From Nitrosomonas ureae (lineage in GTDB: Bacteria > Pseudomonadota > Gammaproteobacteria > Burkholderiales > Nitrosomonadaceae), in the NCBI RefSeq assembly GCF_001455205.1, contig NZ_CP013341.1, positions 868,001 through 932,000 of the forward strand: 64,000 nt of DNA. The letters are read 5' to 3'. The notes beneath the pieces were generated by a model. The model had not been told where the DNA came from. It saw only the letters and a list, made by a program, of their open reading frames with translations, and searched no databases. Below, piece after piece: positions 38,001-46,176 of this stretch; positions within the stretch are counted from its first letter, which is position 1, and each line of letters opens with the position of its first letter. Both the position numbers and the translations under genes were made by a program.

Positions 38001-40691
38001 AAGTACGATGGGACGGCCAGCTGACTTGCTGGTCAAACTCAAATGCACCAGCCAGTCACGCTCTTGTGGTTTGCGGATCAATTCGATGACGCTTCCCAGC
38101 AAGACAGGCAAGAGCACCACGCTCGCAACCAACAGAATCCAGAACCATGCGGGCCCAGTACCGAACAACCACCCCCCTGCCAATAATGCCAGCAGAGACG
38201 GCGATACCAGACTGCGTCGAAGGTTGTCAAATATTTTCCATATTAACAATGCGGTAAGCGGATTGGGTTGCCGTTCGGCCTTCGATTTATTGGAAATGGC
38301 TGGCCCCGGAACGTGCGGGAGCAACCAACCTGCAAGCTGCCAATCACCGCGTATCCAACGGTGTCGTCGACTAGCCTCTGTAGCATAACTGGCCGGATGC
38401 TCTTCGATGAGATCCACATCAGTCACCAGTGCGCAACGCGCATAGCCGCTTTCCAGCAAATCATGACTGAGAATAAGATTCTCGGGAAAACGTCCATCAA
38501 TGGCCTGCCGAAAGGCATCTACATCGTAAATACCCTTGCCGATGAATGATCCTTCGCCAAAAATATCCTGGTAGACATCGGATATTTCGCGCGAATAAGG
38601 ATCAATGCCCGACTCGCCCGCGAATAATTTTGTAAAATACGACTGGCTTGCGCTGGTCAGGCTGATCGAAACACGCGGTTGCAGGATCGCGTAGCCTTCG
38701 ACAATGCGCCCTTGGTCAGCGTCGTATACCGGGCGATTGAGCGGATGAGCCATGTTACCGATCAAGGAACGTGCTGCATCGCGAGGAAGCTGCGTATCGG
38801 TATCCAAAGTGATGACATACTGGATTGATGCGAGAATGGAGGTCTCTCCGACAATATCCGAGAATGCGCTTCTTTCGCCGCCGCGAAGTAACGCATTGAA
38901 TTGTTCCAATTTGCCGCGCTTGCGTTCATACCCCATCCATACTTGTTCGTGTGGATTCCATACCCGTGGGCGATGAAATAAATAGAAAATGCACGGGCGG
39001 TCGTCTTGGTAAGTGGCATTGAGTGCCTGTACGGCAGTACGGGCATAAACCAGCAACGCGTCATCCTCCGGCTGCGTGCGTTGCGCAGCATCACGGAAAT
39101 CCGTCAGCAGAGCAAAGAACAGATTGGGATCACGATTACCGAGATAGCGGATCTCCAATGCCTCGAGCAGATCTTCAACCTCCTGCGGTGTACTCAGCAA
39201 GGTGGGAACGACCACCATAGTGCGGTGAGTCGCGGGGATACCGTTGGAAAAATCCAACCGTGGCAACGGGCGTGGCGGCAAAACAAGCGTCACGAACAAA
39301 TTTACCAGTGGAACTGCCAGTGCCGAAGCGCCAATGGTGCCAGTAAACGCAAAAAACCAATAGCGCCAGTCTCGTGACCCAAGATCGTCGAATGCAAAAA
39401 GTGCGACCAATGCTGCCAAAATGGTCAGCAACAAGATCGGACCAAGATACAGAAGCAAGTTGAGAGGCTGGCTCGCACGGCTGATGCGTAACTTCCACGG
39501 CAATTGGAAATCGACTTTGCGTTCCAATATTGGCCGGCCGCGATCAATCAGATAATATCCAACATGCGCTGCACGGTTCTGGATACCCCCTTGCTCTGCG
39601 GCATCCTGCGCCAATGCAATAACTTCACGTGCCACCGCCAATTCACTGCGTGAACTGCTTCTCGCCACATCCTCAATGACATGCCGATAGCGATCGCGAG
39701 TGGCGAAATCCTGGAAAATATGCATCCCCGCAGGATCTTCACGTAATGTTTCCTCGACAACGCTGAGCGATTCGACATAATTTCTCCAATCCATGGTACC
39801 AATAAAACGCAGACTACCAATACTGTTGGCAATGGAAATCTGATTGGCTGCAGCCGTTCGACCAGCCACTTCTGACAATTGAGTTGCCGTTATCCCTTGT
39901 TCTAACAATTTTTGCTCAACCCAGGTTTGAACAAATGCCATTGCTGGCCCTTGAGCCTGGAGTCGAGCATAAAATTCTTCCACAAACGGCGCGGTCAGAG
40001 GCACGTCAGCATTAGCAAACTCAGCCAGCAACCGAATCAGTTGTTTTGGCTCCTTCTCTGCGGTCGCGAGCATACGATCCGCCCAACTGATGGCTGCATT
40101 GAGTTCTTCGCGTCGCCGGGCAATACGTAGCGCAACCCGGCGAATATTTTCTAATAGCGCCAATTGCAACATGATCGGAAATGCCCATAACTCACCTAGC
40201 TTGAGCGGTTCAACAGTCTGGTAGGCAGCGACAAACTGAGTAGCGTTTTCCTTATCGATACGGCCATCCATGTGGGAGATGAGTTGCAATGCCAAGTCAT
40301 AGATGCGCGGGAAACCAGCTGACGAGCTATTCGCCAACCGCGGCAATTGACGGCTGTACCCGCGTGGTAAATGTCGCCGCGCTTGATTGATCTGCTGTTC
40401 GATCAGATAAAAATTATCCAGCAACCAAGCCTCTGCGGGAATGATTCGTTTTCCCGGTGCAATTGCCACAGTTACAATGTCATATGCCGCAAAAATAACC
40501 CGCTCATTGTCCGCTAATCGTGGCAATAACCGGTCGGGTCCAGGGTTGGGATTGATCTTGTATCGTCCGGCCAGCATGATCCCATGACGCTTTAATTGCT
40601 CAATGCTGAACAACTCGGAGCATAGTAATTCCGTATCAAGGGCGCCACGAAGTATATCTCGTGTACGGGCTGAAAATCCGAACTCTTTCAT
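32031..40691 (-). CDS. ndvB: Cyclic beta-1,2-glucan synthase (NdvB/ChvB/Cgs family)
   Basis: 2886 aa from the ATG at 40689-40691, which has AGGAGAA about ten bases upstream; the frame is open 24 codons further. Order: an N-terminal helical region, membrane helices (about 415-510), a GT84 glycosyltransferase domain with LDTDTQLPRDA (Asp pair near residue 628) and RRHRWIRGDWQ (near 774), more membrane helices (about 830-990), then two carbohydrate-binding/GH94-like modules. The C-terminal phosphorylase domain has GCGDWNDGMN (Asp near 2556). In rhizobia and Brucella this one protein primes, extends, trims and cyclises periplasmic beta-1,2-glucans for osmotic adaptation. Full length and intact motifs suggest a working enzyme. 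No NdvA/ChvA exporter is adjacent. Confidence 0.93.
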   Translation of the reverse strand: MKEFGFSARTRDILRGALDTELLCSELFSIEQLKRHGIMLAGRYKINPNPGPDRLLPRLADNERVIFAAYDIVTVAIAPGKRIIPAEAWLLDNFYLIEQQINQARRHLPRGYSRQLPRLANSSSAGFPRIYDLALQLISHMDGRIDKENATQFVAAYQTVEPLKLGELWAFPIMLQLALLENIRRVALRIARRREELNAAISWADRMLATAEKEPKQLIRLLAEFANADVPLTAPFVEEFYARLQAQGPAMAFVQTWVEQKLLEQGITATQLSEVAGRTAAANQISIANSIGSLRFIGTMDWRNYVESLSVVEETLREDPAGMHIFQDFATRDRYRHVIEDVARSSSRSELAVAREVIALAQDAAEQGGIQNRAAHVGYYLIDRGRPILERKVDFQLPWKLRISRASQPLNLLLYLGPILLLTILAALVALFAFDDLGSRDWRYWFFAFTGTIGASALAVPLVNLFVTLVLPPRPLPRLDFSNGIPATHRTMVVVPTLLSTPQEVEDLLEALEIRYLGNRDPNLFFALLTDFRDAAQRTQPEDDALLVYARTAVQALNATYQDDRPCIFYLFHRPRVWNPHEQVWMGYERKRGKLEQFNALLRGGERSAFSDIVGETSILASIQYVITLDTDTQLPRDAARSLIGNMAHPLNRPVYDADQGRIVEGYAILQPRVSISLTSASQSYFTKLFAGESGIDPYSREISDVYQDIFGEGSFIGKGIYDVDAFRQAIDGRFPENLILSHDLLESGYARCALVTDVDLIEEHPASYATEASRRHRWIRGDWQLAGWLLPHVPGPAISNKSKAERQPNPLTALLIWKIFDNLRRSLVSPSLLALLAGGWLFGTGPAWFWILLVASVVLLPVLLGSVIELIRKPQERDWLVHLSLTSKSAGRPIVLALLTLVMLPYDTLISLSAILRSGLRMLFTRRSLMLWHLPSYTRRNACRTLFDFVKEMWISPVSAVVLGLLLWSNSVTEMFFYAPILLAWLLSPIVGWWISKPLISPVPQLTLDQRVFLRTAARRTWRYFAQFVGPQDNWLPPDNFQEYPAQVIATRTSPTNIGMALLADLAAYDFGYISAGEFLRRIQNTLETMEKLERYLGHFYNWYDTRTLKPLHPRYISSVDSGNLVGSLLTLLAGLAELRDQPILSPNTLQGLQDTLRVLAEHVPVLPASDLAQKIKVLEDNLYRLTLNESVQNLAIIDNLLNEMQRIGDEMMACLPTDIDIDGELYYWALAFIKQIKDFKDDLRYLVLEPQYFKNIPTLAELAKGNTAGTDTMMPAGASRGALERIKMINVLADRCRQLVVMDFEFLYDSTRDLLAIGYDVSERRRDQSCYDLLASEARLASFLLIAQGQIPQKHWFVLGRLLTSHGGEISLISWSGSMFEYLMPCLIMPNYENTLLEQTCKAAVLRQIEYGRQREVPWGISESCYNATDIQQIYQYRAFGVPGLGFKRGLGDDLVIAPYASALALMVMPHEACRNLQTLAANGLLGACGFYEAVDYTPSRVPRGKSSAIVRTYMAHHQGMSLLAFEQLLLNRPMQRRFMSDPLIQATKLLLQERIPKKGATLHPHAAEVNAAARPAIAESGTIMRVFTDLNTPIPEVHLLSNGQYHVMATNAGGGYSRWRDLAVTRWREDATSDGWGTFIYLRDRDSGHYWSTAYQPTLREADHYEAIFVQARAEYRCRDQAIEAHTEISVSPEDDVEIRRVTLTNQSSRTRHIEVTSYAEVVLAPLNSDLAHRAFSNLFVQTEIVRDRQAILCTRRRRTPEEQIPWMFHLMAAPGAIIDEPSFETDRARFIGRGRTPANPVVLDAASHVSTLSNTDGSVLDPIVAIRRTITLLPDESATVQIISGVASTREASLGLLENYCDRHFVERAFEMAWFQSQEVLRHLNITEADAQIYGRLASSVIYNNAMRRTAPSIIARNQLGQSGLWRFAISGDLPIVLIRIGNLNRIDLVKQALQAHAYWRMKGLIADLVIVNEDFSGYRAVLHDQLIGLINAGADAQIIDKPGGVFVRRTEELSEDERVLLQTVARIVFSDTAETLIEPLERRISSERISDRLEPRLLPIFEEVTPLAKRERIFYNGLGGFTPDGREYVITLEPGKSTPAPWVNVIASPYIGTVVSECGSAYTWVENAHEFRLTTWHNDSLSDSSGEMFYVRDDDTGIFWSPTPLPAGGQSGYVCRHGFGYSVFEHYQTGISSELYTYVAMDAPVKFVVIKLHNHSSRTRRLSLTGYWELVLGEWRHANLMHIVTETDPHSGALFARNAYGREYAKRVVFAKVSERERSVTGNRTEFIGRNGSLTSPASMRRKRLSGKTGAGFDPCAAIQTQIELAEGQEREIVFIFGAAHNADEAQHFIQQYGALSGARQALEAVWGYWNHALGAVHVETPDPALDVLTNGWLIYQTLSCRLWGRSGYYQSGGAYGFRDQLQDTMALIHATPWLAREQLIRCAGRQFLQGDVQHWWHPPNGQGVRTHFSDDYLWLPYATCRYVLATGDTGVLDESIYFLEGRELYPEEEAYYDQPQRSAESASLYEHCMRAIKYGLRFGEHQLPLMGCGDWNDGMNLVGRDGKGESVWLAWFLYSNLQLFADLARARGDEAFADICTEHAKQLHEHIEANAWDGDWYRRAYFDDGTPLGSSCNDECQIDSISQSWAVISKGGDLVRARQAMAAVDKYLIRRDTQLIQLFDPPFDKSELEPGYIKGYVPGIRENGGQYTHAAIWSAMAFAMLGDRERTWELFSMLNPVNHGRTPAEIERYKVEPYVMCADIYGVAPHVGRGGWTWYTGAAGWMYRLSVETLLGLQLEVNHLRITPCIPAHWQSYIIHYRFHETFYHITVKCDDEKPSQEIRVTVDGILVNNLDRDESGRPQCVISLVNDHQDHHLEVNIRC

Positions 40692-41165
40692 GTTGATAAC
40701 ATTCTCCTGGTTCGAATTTATGGTAATCAGGGTCACACAGGTTTTATAACCTTTGATTGCCAAAAATTAATGCATACTTGTTAGGTCAAATAGAACCGGA
40801 TACTTCATTCATTCGTTTTTAAAATTCTACCGGTGTTATATCATCATATGGTTCCATGAATACACTGAGTGTTATAGTAACCAATATAAGTATGAATATC
40901 AGCAATAGCAGATTTGAGTTGTGCTGTCAAAAATGAAGCATTGGTTTAAGTATCGTGTAGATTTGCATAATATCGCTGCGAAAATTATGCTGGCGATAGA
41001 TAGTCCAATCTTTTATGTTACGCTGCCGGTTATAGAAAATTTCTATATATTCGGCAATCCGTTGAAGGCCTGTCGACATTTCTGACAGCACACTTCCATC
41101 GGAAGTTTAATGCTGTGCACAAAGGAGATTCCCATTCTTCTCGCTATTTATCGTGGAAAATCACT
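40692..41165. other. Intergenic region between ndvB and the DCC-family gene
   Basis: About 470 bp between divergently transcribed genes. It must hold the ndvB promoter. It contains a segment bounded by 16-bp inverted repeats (see 40920-41092) and a candidate ribosome site AAAGGAGA (41121-41128) that is not followed by a matching start codon. No RNA gene recognised. Confidence 0.4.
40920..41092. repeat. 173-bp segment bounded by 16-bp inverted repeats
   Basis: TGTGCTGTCAAAAATG (40920-40935) and the complement of CATTTCTGACAGCACA (41077-41092) match at 15 of 16 positions. The interior holds two competing stems: GCATAAT/ATTATGC (40965-40990) and TATCGC/GCGATA (40971-40998). There is no ORF of note inside and no obvious target duplication. 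It could be a small non-autonomous mobile element, the scar of one, or a structured leader before the DCC gene. Confidence 0.45.
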
Positions 41166-41537
41166 ATGACAAGTCAGCCGAAAATAAAAGTGTATTACAA
41201 CTCAGCCTGTCCGGTATGCAAAGCTGGGATTGAGACTCAGATGGGCAAAGAAAGTCGCTGTGAAATTCGGTGGAATGATATTCACACGCATCGCGCTCTT
41301 GTTTCCGAAGTCAGTTCGAATATTGAATTTGTTCGTGAACGCCTGCATGTTATTGATGAATCGGGCAATCTTCATATCGGCTTCGATGCTTTCCTGGCAA
41401 TCTGGCGGGCGTCCGCCCATGAACGATGGAAGGCAAGCATGCTTGGAATCCCGATTGTCAGGCAGCTATGCAGTTTTGGCTATAATTTATTTGCCGCTGC
41501 ACTTTATCGCTGGAATAAAGTAAAAAAACGTTGGTAG
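41166..41537 (+). CDS. DCC-family (DUF393) thiol-disulfide oxidoreductase-like protein
   Basis: 123 aa from the ATG at 41166, chosen because the family begins within ten residues of its motif (IKVYYNSACPVCKAGIE, a CPVC redox pair); the frame is open back to a GTG at 41115. Typical later parts are LHVIDESGNLHIGFDAFLAIWRA and a Trp/Tyr-rich C-terminus ending YRWNKVKKRW. The family has a thioredoxin-like fold and is presumed to exchange thiols, with partners unknown. It converges with gatB and is probably monocistronic. Confidence 0.85.
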   Translation: MTSQPKIKVYYNSACPVCKAGIETQMGKESRCEIRWNDIHTHRALVSEVSSNIEFVRERLHVIDESGNLHIGFDAFLAIWRASAHERWKASMLGIPIVRQLCSFGYNLFAAALYRWNKVKKRW

Positions 41538-41601
41538 CTTATAGTCCTCTACTGGATCTGAGCCCGATGACCAGGCTTAAATCGATATTTTTATATAGCC
41601 G

Positions 41602-43041
41602 TTATTCCTCCAGTTTCTTTTTCAGAATAATATTCACCTGTGCTGGATTGGCTTTTCCATGCGTTGCTTTCATGATCTGACCGACCAGTGAGTTGAAGGC
41701 TTTTTCTTTGCCATTCCGATAGTCTGCAACTTGCTGCGCATTAGCCGCCAGTACTTGATCGACCAGTTTCTCAATAGCGCTATCGTCGGAAATTTGTTTT
41801 AGTCCTTTTGCAGCAATAATGGCATCGACATTCTTTTCCAGCTCACCATTCCACATGCTTTCAAATACCGTTTTGGCTGCCTTACCGGAAATGGTGCCAT
41901 CACTGATGCGCTCCAGCAGCATAGCGAGTTGGGAAGGAGTGATTGGACATGCGCTGATCTCAAGTCCTTCTTTATTCAATTGTCCGCTGATTTCACCCAT
42001 GATCCAGTTGGCACACAATTTTTCTTGCGCAGGCAATTGCCTGATAGCTGACTCAAAATAATCTGCAGTTTCGCGCGAACTGGTTAAGACGGAGGCATCA
42101 TAAGCAGATAGCGCAAACTCGGACATATAACGATCTCGTCGCACTTGAGGCAATTCCGGCAAGGCTGATCGCACCTGATCAATCCAGCTTGCAGAAATTT
42201 CGAGCGGCAATAAATCCGGATCGGGAAAATATCGGTAATCGTTGGCATCTTCCTTGGTACGCATGGTTCGCGTTTCATCTTTGCCAGCATCGTACAAACG
42301 AGTTTCCTGTCGAATAGTGCCGCCGTCTTCCAGAATTTCAATTTGTCTTCTGGCTTCATAATCGATCGCTTTCTCAAGAAAGCGAAATGAATTCAGATTT
42401 TTGATTTCGCAGCGTGTACCAAGTTTTTCTGTACCGCGAGGACGTACCGAAACATTGGCATCGCAGCGGAAAGAACCTTCCTGCATATTGCCATCGCAAA
42501 TACCGATCCAACGCACCAGAGCATGGAGTGTTTTCGCATAAGTTACGGCTTCCGCACTGCTGCGCATATCCGGCTCAGAAACAATTTCCAGCAAGGGCGT
42601 ACCAGCCCGATTCAGATCAATCCCACTCATACCATGAAAATCCTCGTGCAGCGACTTTCCGGCGTCCTCCTCCAGATGCGCTCGAGTCAAACGAATGTTT
42701 TTTTCTACGCCATCGGACGGAATCCGAATGTTGCCACCTTGCACCACCGGTAATTCGTATTGACTGATTTGATAGCCTTTCGGCAAATCAGGATAAAAAT
42801 AATTTTTGCGCGCGAAAATAGATGGCGAATTAATTTTGGCACCCACCGACAAGCCAAACTTGATTGCCCGCTCAACCGCGCCCTTGTTGAGTACCGGCAA
42901 AATGCCGGGCAATGCCAAGTCAATAACACACGCCTGCGTATTCGGCGGGGCGCCATAGGCGGTGGATGCGCCCGAGAAGATTTTAGATTGCGTTGAAAGT
43001 TGAGCATGTACTTCCAGACCGATGACAATTTCCCACTGCAT
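41602..43041 (-). CDS. gatB: Asp-tRNA(Asn)/Glu-tRNA(Gln) amidotransferase subunit B
   Basis: 479 aa. The N-terminal cradle begins WEIVIGLEVHAQLSTQSKIFSG and includes the kinase-like core with GTPLLEIVSEPDMRS and NMQEGSFRCDANVS. The C-terminal YqeY-like tail domain ends with VGQIMKATHGKANPAQVNIIL. GatB phosphorylates the Glu or Asp on misacylated tRNA, using ammonia passed from GatA. It is the third gene of a gatC-gatA-gatB run on the minus strand. Confidence 0.97.
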   Translation of the reverse strand: MQWEIVIGLEVHAQLSTQSKIFSGASTAYGAPPNTQACVIDLALPGILPVLNKGAVERAIKFGLSVGAKINSPSIFARKNYFYPDLPKGYQISQYELPVVQGGNIRIPSDGVEKNIRLTRAHLEEDAGKSLHEDFHGMSGIDLNRAGTPLLEIVSEPDMRSSAEAVTYAKTLHALVRWIGICDGNMQEGSFRCDANVSVRPRGTEKLGTRCEIKNLNSFRFLEKAIDYEARRQIEILEDGGTIRQETRLYDAGKDETRTMRTKEDANDYRYFPDPDLLPLEISASWIDQVRSALPELPQVRRDRYMSEFALSAYDASVLTSSRETADYFESAIRQLPAQEKLCANWIMGEISGQLNKEGLEISACPITPSQLAMLLERISDGTISGKAAKTVFESMWNGELEKNVDAIIAAKGLKQISDDSAIEKLVDQVLAANAQQVADYRNGKEKAFNSLVGQIMKATHGKANPAQVNIILKKKLEE

Positions 43042-43086
43042 GATGATTTCCGGCTAGATGACTGATTTCATGAATGAACGATAGCT

Positions 43087-44535
43087 TTAAACAGGCAACT
43101 TCAAATGCCAGTCTGTCACCAATTGATATTGGTGCGCAATATTCAGCATTTGTGCTTCCTTAAAATAATTACCCATGATGTGTAAACCGATGGGCCGGTT
43201 TTTGTCACCAAAACCGATCGGGATCGACATCGCCGGCATTCCGGCCAGGTTTGCCGCACTGGTATAGATATCCGATAAATACATTTGGATCGGATCACCG
43301 CTTTTTTCTCCCAGATTAAATGCGACGGTAGGAGTGGTAGGCCCCATAATGATATCGCATTGTTTATAGGCCTCAGTAAAATCTTGTGCGATCAGGCGGC
43401 GCAGTTTCTGCGCCTTGATATAGTAGGCATCATAATAACCATGCGACAACACATAAGTACCGATTAGAATTCGTCGCTTCACTTCCGCGCCAAAACCTTG
43501 TGCACGCGTTTTGCGGTACATGTCCGCCAGATCGCTGTATGATGGGGCACGATAACCGTAGCGCACCCCATCGAAACGGGATAAATTGCTCGATGCTTCT
43601 GCAGGCGCCAACACATAATAAACCGGAATCGACAATGGTGCATTGGGTAATGAAACTTCGACAGTCTGCGCGCCCAATTTACGATACTCGATTAAAGCCT
43701 TTTCGATCGCGTTTGCGACATCCTGGCTCATGCCCTCGGCAAAATATTCCTTCGGTAGACCAATGCGCAAACCGGCTAAAGGTTTCTGCAAATCCTGCGT
43801 GTAGTCCTCTGCATCCCGCCGCAAGCTGGTGGAATCACGCGGATCGAATCCGGTCATGACATTCAGCAATAACGCCAGGTCTTCGGCTGACTTAGCCATC
43901 GGTCCACCCTGATCCAAACTGGAGGCAAAGGCGATCATGCCGTAGCGCGACACCAATCCATAGGTCGGTTTAATTCCGGAAATACCGCATAATGCTGCGG
44001 GTTGGCGAATCGAACCGCCCGTATCGGTACCGGTTGCCGCGGGTGCTAATCGGGCTGCAACGGCACACGCCGCCCCGCCTGAACTGCCGCCAGGCACTGC
44101 CGCAATATCCCAGGGGTTTTTTACCATGCCATAATAGGATGTTTCATTGCTTGATCCCATGGCGAACTCATCCATGTTGGTTTTACCGATATTGATCGCG
44201 CCAGCCTGATTGAAACGTTCAATGACACCGGCATCATACGGTGAAACAAAATTTGACAGCATCCTTGAGCCGCATGTAGTCAGCCAGCCTTTGGCGCAAA
44301 AAATATCTTTCTGCGCAATTGGAATTCCGGTTAATGGACCGGCCTGCCCCGTGGCAATCATTTTGTCTGCCGCTTTTGCTTGGGCAAGGCTTATTTCTTC
44401 GTCGATCGTAATAAAAGCGTTGTATTCAGGATTAAATTGTTTAATGCGCCGCAAGAATTGGGTGGTTAATTCAGTGCTGGAAAATTTTTTTTCGGCAAGC
44501 TGGTTTGAGAGCTGTTTAAGACTGGCATTAAACAT
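43087..44535 (-). CDS. gatA: Asp-tRNA(Asn)/Glu-tRNA(Gln) amidotransferase subunit A
   Basis: 482 aa amidase-signature enzyme. The Ser-cisSer-Lys triad is visible: Lys76 (IAQKDIF), Ser151 (GGSSGG) and Ser175 (TDTGGSIRQPA). It releases ammonia from glutamine for the transamidation done with GatB. It lies 90 bp after gatC and 45 bp before gatB. The complete gatCAB set implies that this organism makes Gln-tRNA and/or Asn-tRNA by the indirect route. Confidence 0.97.
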   Translation of the reverse strand: MFNASLKQLSNQLAEKKFSSTELTTQFLRRIKQFNPEYNAFITIDEEISLAQAKAADKMIATGQAGPLTGIPIAQKDIFCAKGWLTTCGSRMLSNFVSPYDAGVIERFNQAGAINIGKTNMDEFAMGSSNETSYYGMVKNPWDIAAVPGGSSGGAACAVAARLAPAATGTDTGGSIRQPAALCGISGIKPTYGLVSRYGMIAFASSLDQGGPMAKSAEDLALLLNVMTGFDPRDSTSLRRDAEDYTQDLQKPLAGLRIGLPKEYFAEGMSQDVANAIEKALIEYRKLGAQTVEVSLPNAPLSIPVYYVLAPAEASSNLSRFDGVRYGYRAPSYSDLADMYRKTRAQGFGAEVKRRILIGTYVLSHGYYDAYYIKAQKLRRLIAQDFTEAYKQCDIIMGPTTPTVAFNLGEKSGDPIQMYLSDIYTSAANLAGMPAMSIPIGFGDKNRPIGLHIMGNYFKEAQMLNIAHQYQLVTDWHLKLPV

Positions 44536-44624
44536 GGATTTATTGATTAAGGAAAAATAAATTGTTGCGTATAATGGGGGTACTTAAGTTCTATGAAATT
44601 CTGTGGACTTATCCCGCTACGTGC

Positions 44625-44912
44625 CTATTCAATGACTTGTGGAACCAGATAGAGATCGGCTTCGACTTGTGGTGCGATCGATTGATATAATTCGTGCTGA
44701 TCAGTTTCAGTGACCTCATCATCACGGAGGCGTTGCAAAACACTTTGCGCATGAGACATGGGTTCAACTGTTGAAGTATCCACTGCTTGCATGGTTTCTA
44801 TCAGATCAAAAATACCGGATAACTGACCCAAAACCTCTTTAGCCTCGTTATCGTTAATCTCAATATAGGCAAGGTCAGCAATCCGTTTTACATCACTAAC
44901 AGATAAAGTCAT
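44625..44912 (-). CDS. gatC: Asp-tRNA(Asn)/Glu-tRNA(Gln) amidotransferase subunit C
   Basis: 95 aa with the family pattern: SVSDVKRIADLAYIEI at the start, LGQLSGIFDLIETMQAVDTSTVEPMSH in the middle (core VEPMSHA) and LRDDEVTE towards the end. GatC wraps around GatA and GatB and stabilises the complex. It begins the gat operon and is divergent from mreB, with about 130 bp between for both promoters, an arrangement seen in other betaproteobacteria. Confidence 0.95.
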   Translation of the reverse strand: MTLSVSDVKRIADLAYIEINDNEAKEVLGQLSGIFDLIETMQAVDTSTVEPMSHAQSVLQRLRDDEVTETDQHELYQSIAPQVEADLYLVPQVIE

Positions 44913-45042
44913 TTTAAATAGGTAACCTTATATTCAAAGAAGTATTAGGGTATCATGCCGCAGTTTAACTGGCGTATTATTTTTTGATGGTTTTATTTAT
45001 TATTCGCTCTCATCATAATTACTAATATTGGATATTGCCACT

Positions 45043-46101
45043 ATGTTTAATTTCTTGAACAACAGTATTCTTGGAAGCTATTTCTCAACAGACATGGCGA
45101 TTGATTTGGGCACAGCCAATACACTGATATATGTCCATGGCCAAGGTATTGTGCTGGATGAACCCTCAGTAGTGGCTATTCGCGAAGAAAGTGGAGCCAA
45201 CGGAAAAAAAATGATCCAGCAGGTGGGTCTTGCAGCCAAACAAATGCTTGGGCGTACTCCGGGCAACATCACCGCAATCCGCCCTATGAAAGATGGTGTG
45301 ATTGCAGATTTTACCGTGACGGAGCAGATGCTCAAGATGTTTATCCGCAAAGTGAATCCGCCACGCCTATTTTCCGCCAACCCACGCATTGTAATTTGTG
45401 TACCCTATGGCTCCACGCAGGTGGAACGCCGAGCTATTCGTGAAGCAGCTTATGGCGCGGGCGCACGCAAGGTTGAGCTGATCGAGGAACCGATGGCAGC
45501 TGCATTGGGAGCTGATCTTCCAGTGGAGTCTCCGACGGGTTCGATGGTGGTTGACATCGGCGGCGGCACTACAGAAGTGGGTGTTATTTCTCTGGGCGGT
45601 ATCGTTTATTCCAATTCTGTACGTGTTGGAGGAGATAAGTTTGATGAAGCCATCATCAATTATATTCGTCGCAATTATGGCATGCTGATCGGTGAAGTTA
45701 CTGCGGAAATCATTAAAAAAGAAATCGGCTCAGCGTTTCCCGGCTCCGAAGTACGGGAAATTGAAGTAAAAGGTCGCAATCTTGCGGAAGGAATACCGCG
45801 TAGCTTCACCATTTCCAGTAATGAAATTCTGGAGGCGCTGACTGAACCAATCAATAGTATTGTCAGTGCAGTTAAATCGGCCTTGGAACATACCCCGCCG
45901 GAATTGGGCGCGGATATAGCTGATAAAGGCATGGTTATGACCGGGGGTGGAGCTTTGTTGCGGGATGTTGATCGATTATTAATGGAAGAAACCGGTTTAT
46001 CGGTCATCGTTGCCGATGATCCACTGACCTGTGTAGTACGTGGAGCCGGAATCGCGTTGGAAAATATGGATCGCTCCATTGGCATTTTTGCTCGCGACTA
46101 A
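45043..46101 (+). CDS. mreB: Rod shape-determining protein MreB
   Basis: 352 aa from the ATG at 45043; a TTG at 45028 is a weaker alternative. Actin-fold motifs are IDLGTANTLIYV (phosphate 1), DIGGGTTEVGVISLGG (phosphate 2), EEPMAAALGADLPV and TGGGALLRDVDRLL (adenosine loop). The N-terminal MFNFLNNSILGSYFS is the membrane-binding amphipathic helix. It forms membrane filaments that direct cell-wall synthesis along the cylinder. It heads mreB-mreC-mreD-mrdA-rodA-rlpA. Confidence 0.97.
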   Translation: MFNFLNNSILGSYFSTDMAIDLGTANTLIYVHGQGIVLDEPSVVAIREESGANGKKMIQQVGLAAKQMLGRTPGNITAIRPMKDGVIADFTVTEQMLKMFIRKVNPPRLFSANPRIVICVPYGSTQVERRAIREAAYGAGARKVELIEEPMAAALGADLPVESPTGSMVVDIGGGTTEVGVISLGGIVYSNSVRVGGDKFDEAIINYIRRNYGMLIGEVTAEIIKKEIGSAFPGSEVREIEVKGRNLAEGIPRSFTISSNEILEALTEPINSIVSAVKSALEHTPPELGADIADKGMVMTGGGALLRDVDRLLMEETGLSVIVADDPLTCVVRGAGIALENMDRSIGIFARD

Positions 46102-46115
46102 CTCGTGTCGAGTTA
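46099..46115 (+). terminator. Small hairpin at the mreB stop codon, possible attenuator
   Basis: TAACTCG-TGT-CGAGTTA forms a 7-bp stem that includes the mreB stop codon. A T-rich stretch follows (ATTATTTACTTTTATTTT). It may partly end transcription so that mreB is made in excess of mreC and later genes. The stem is short and the U tract broken, so this is tentative. Confidence 0.4.
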
Positions 46116-46176
46116 TTATTTACTTTTATTTTCTTTCTAGTACAAAATTAAGTCTTTTTCTTGAAGACGAAACTTA

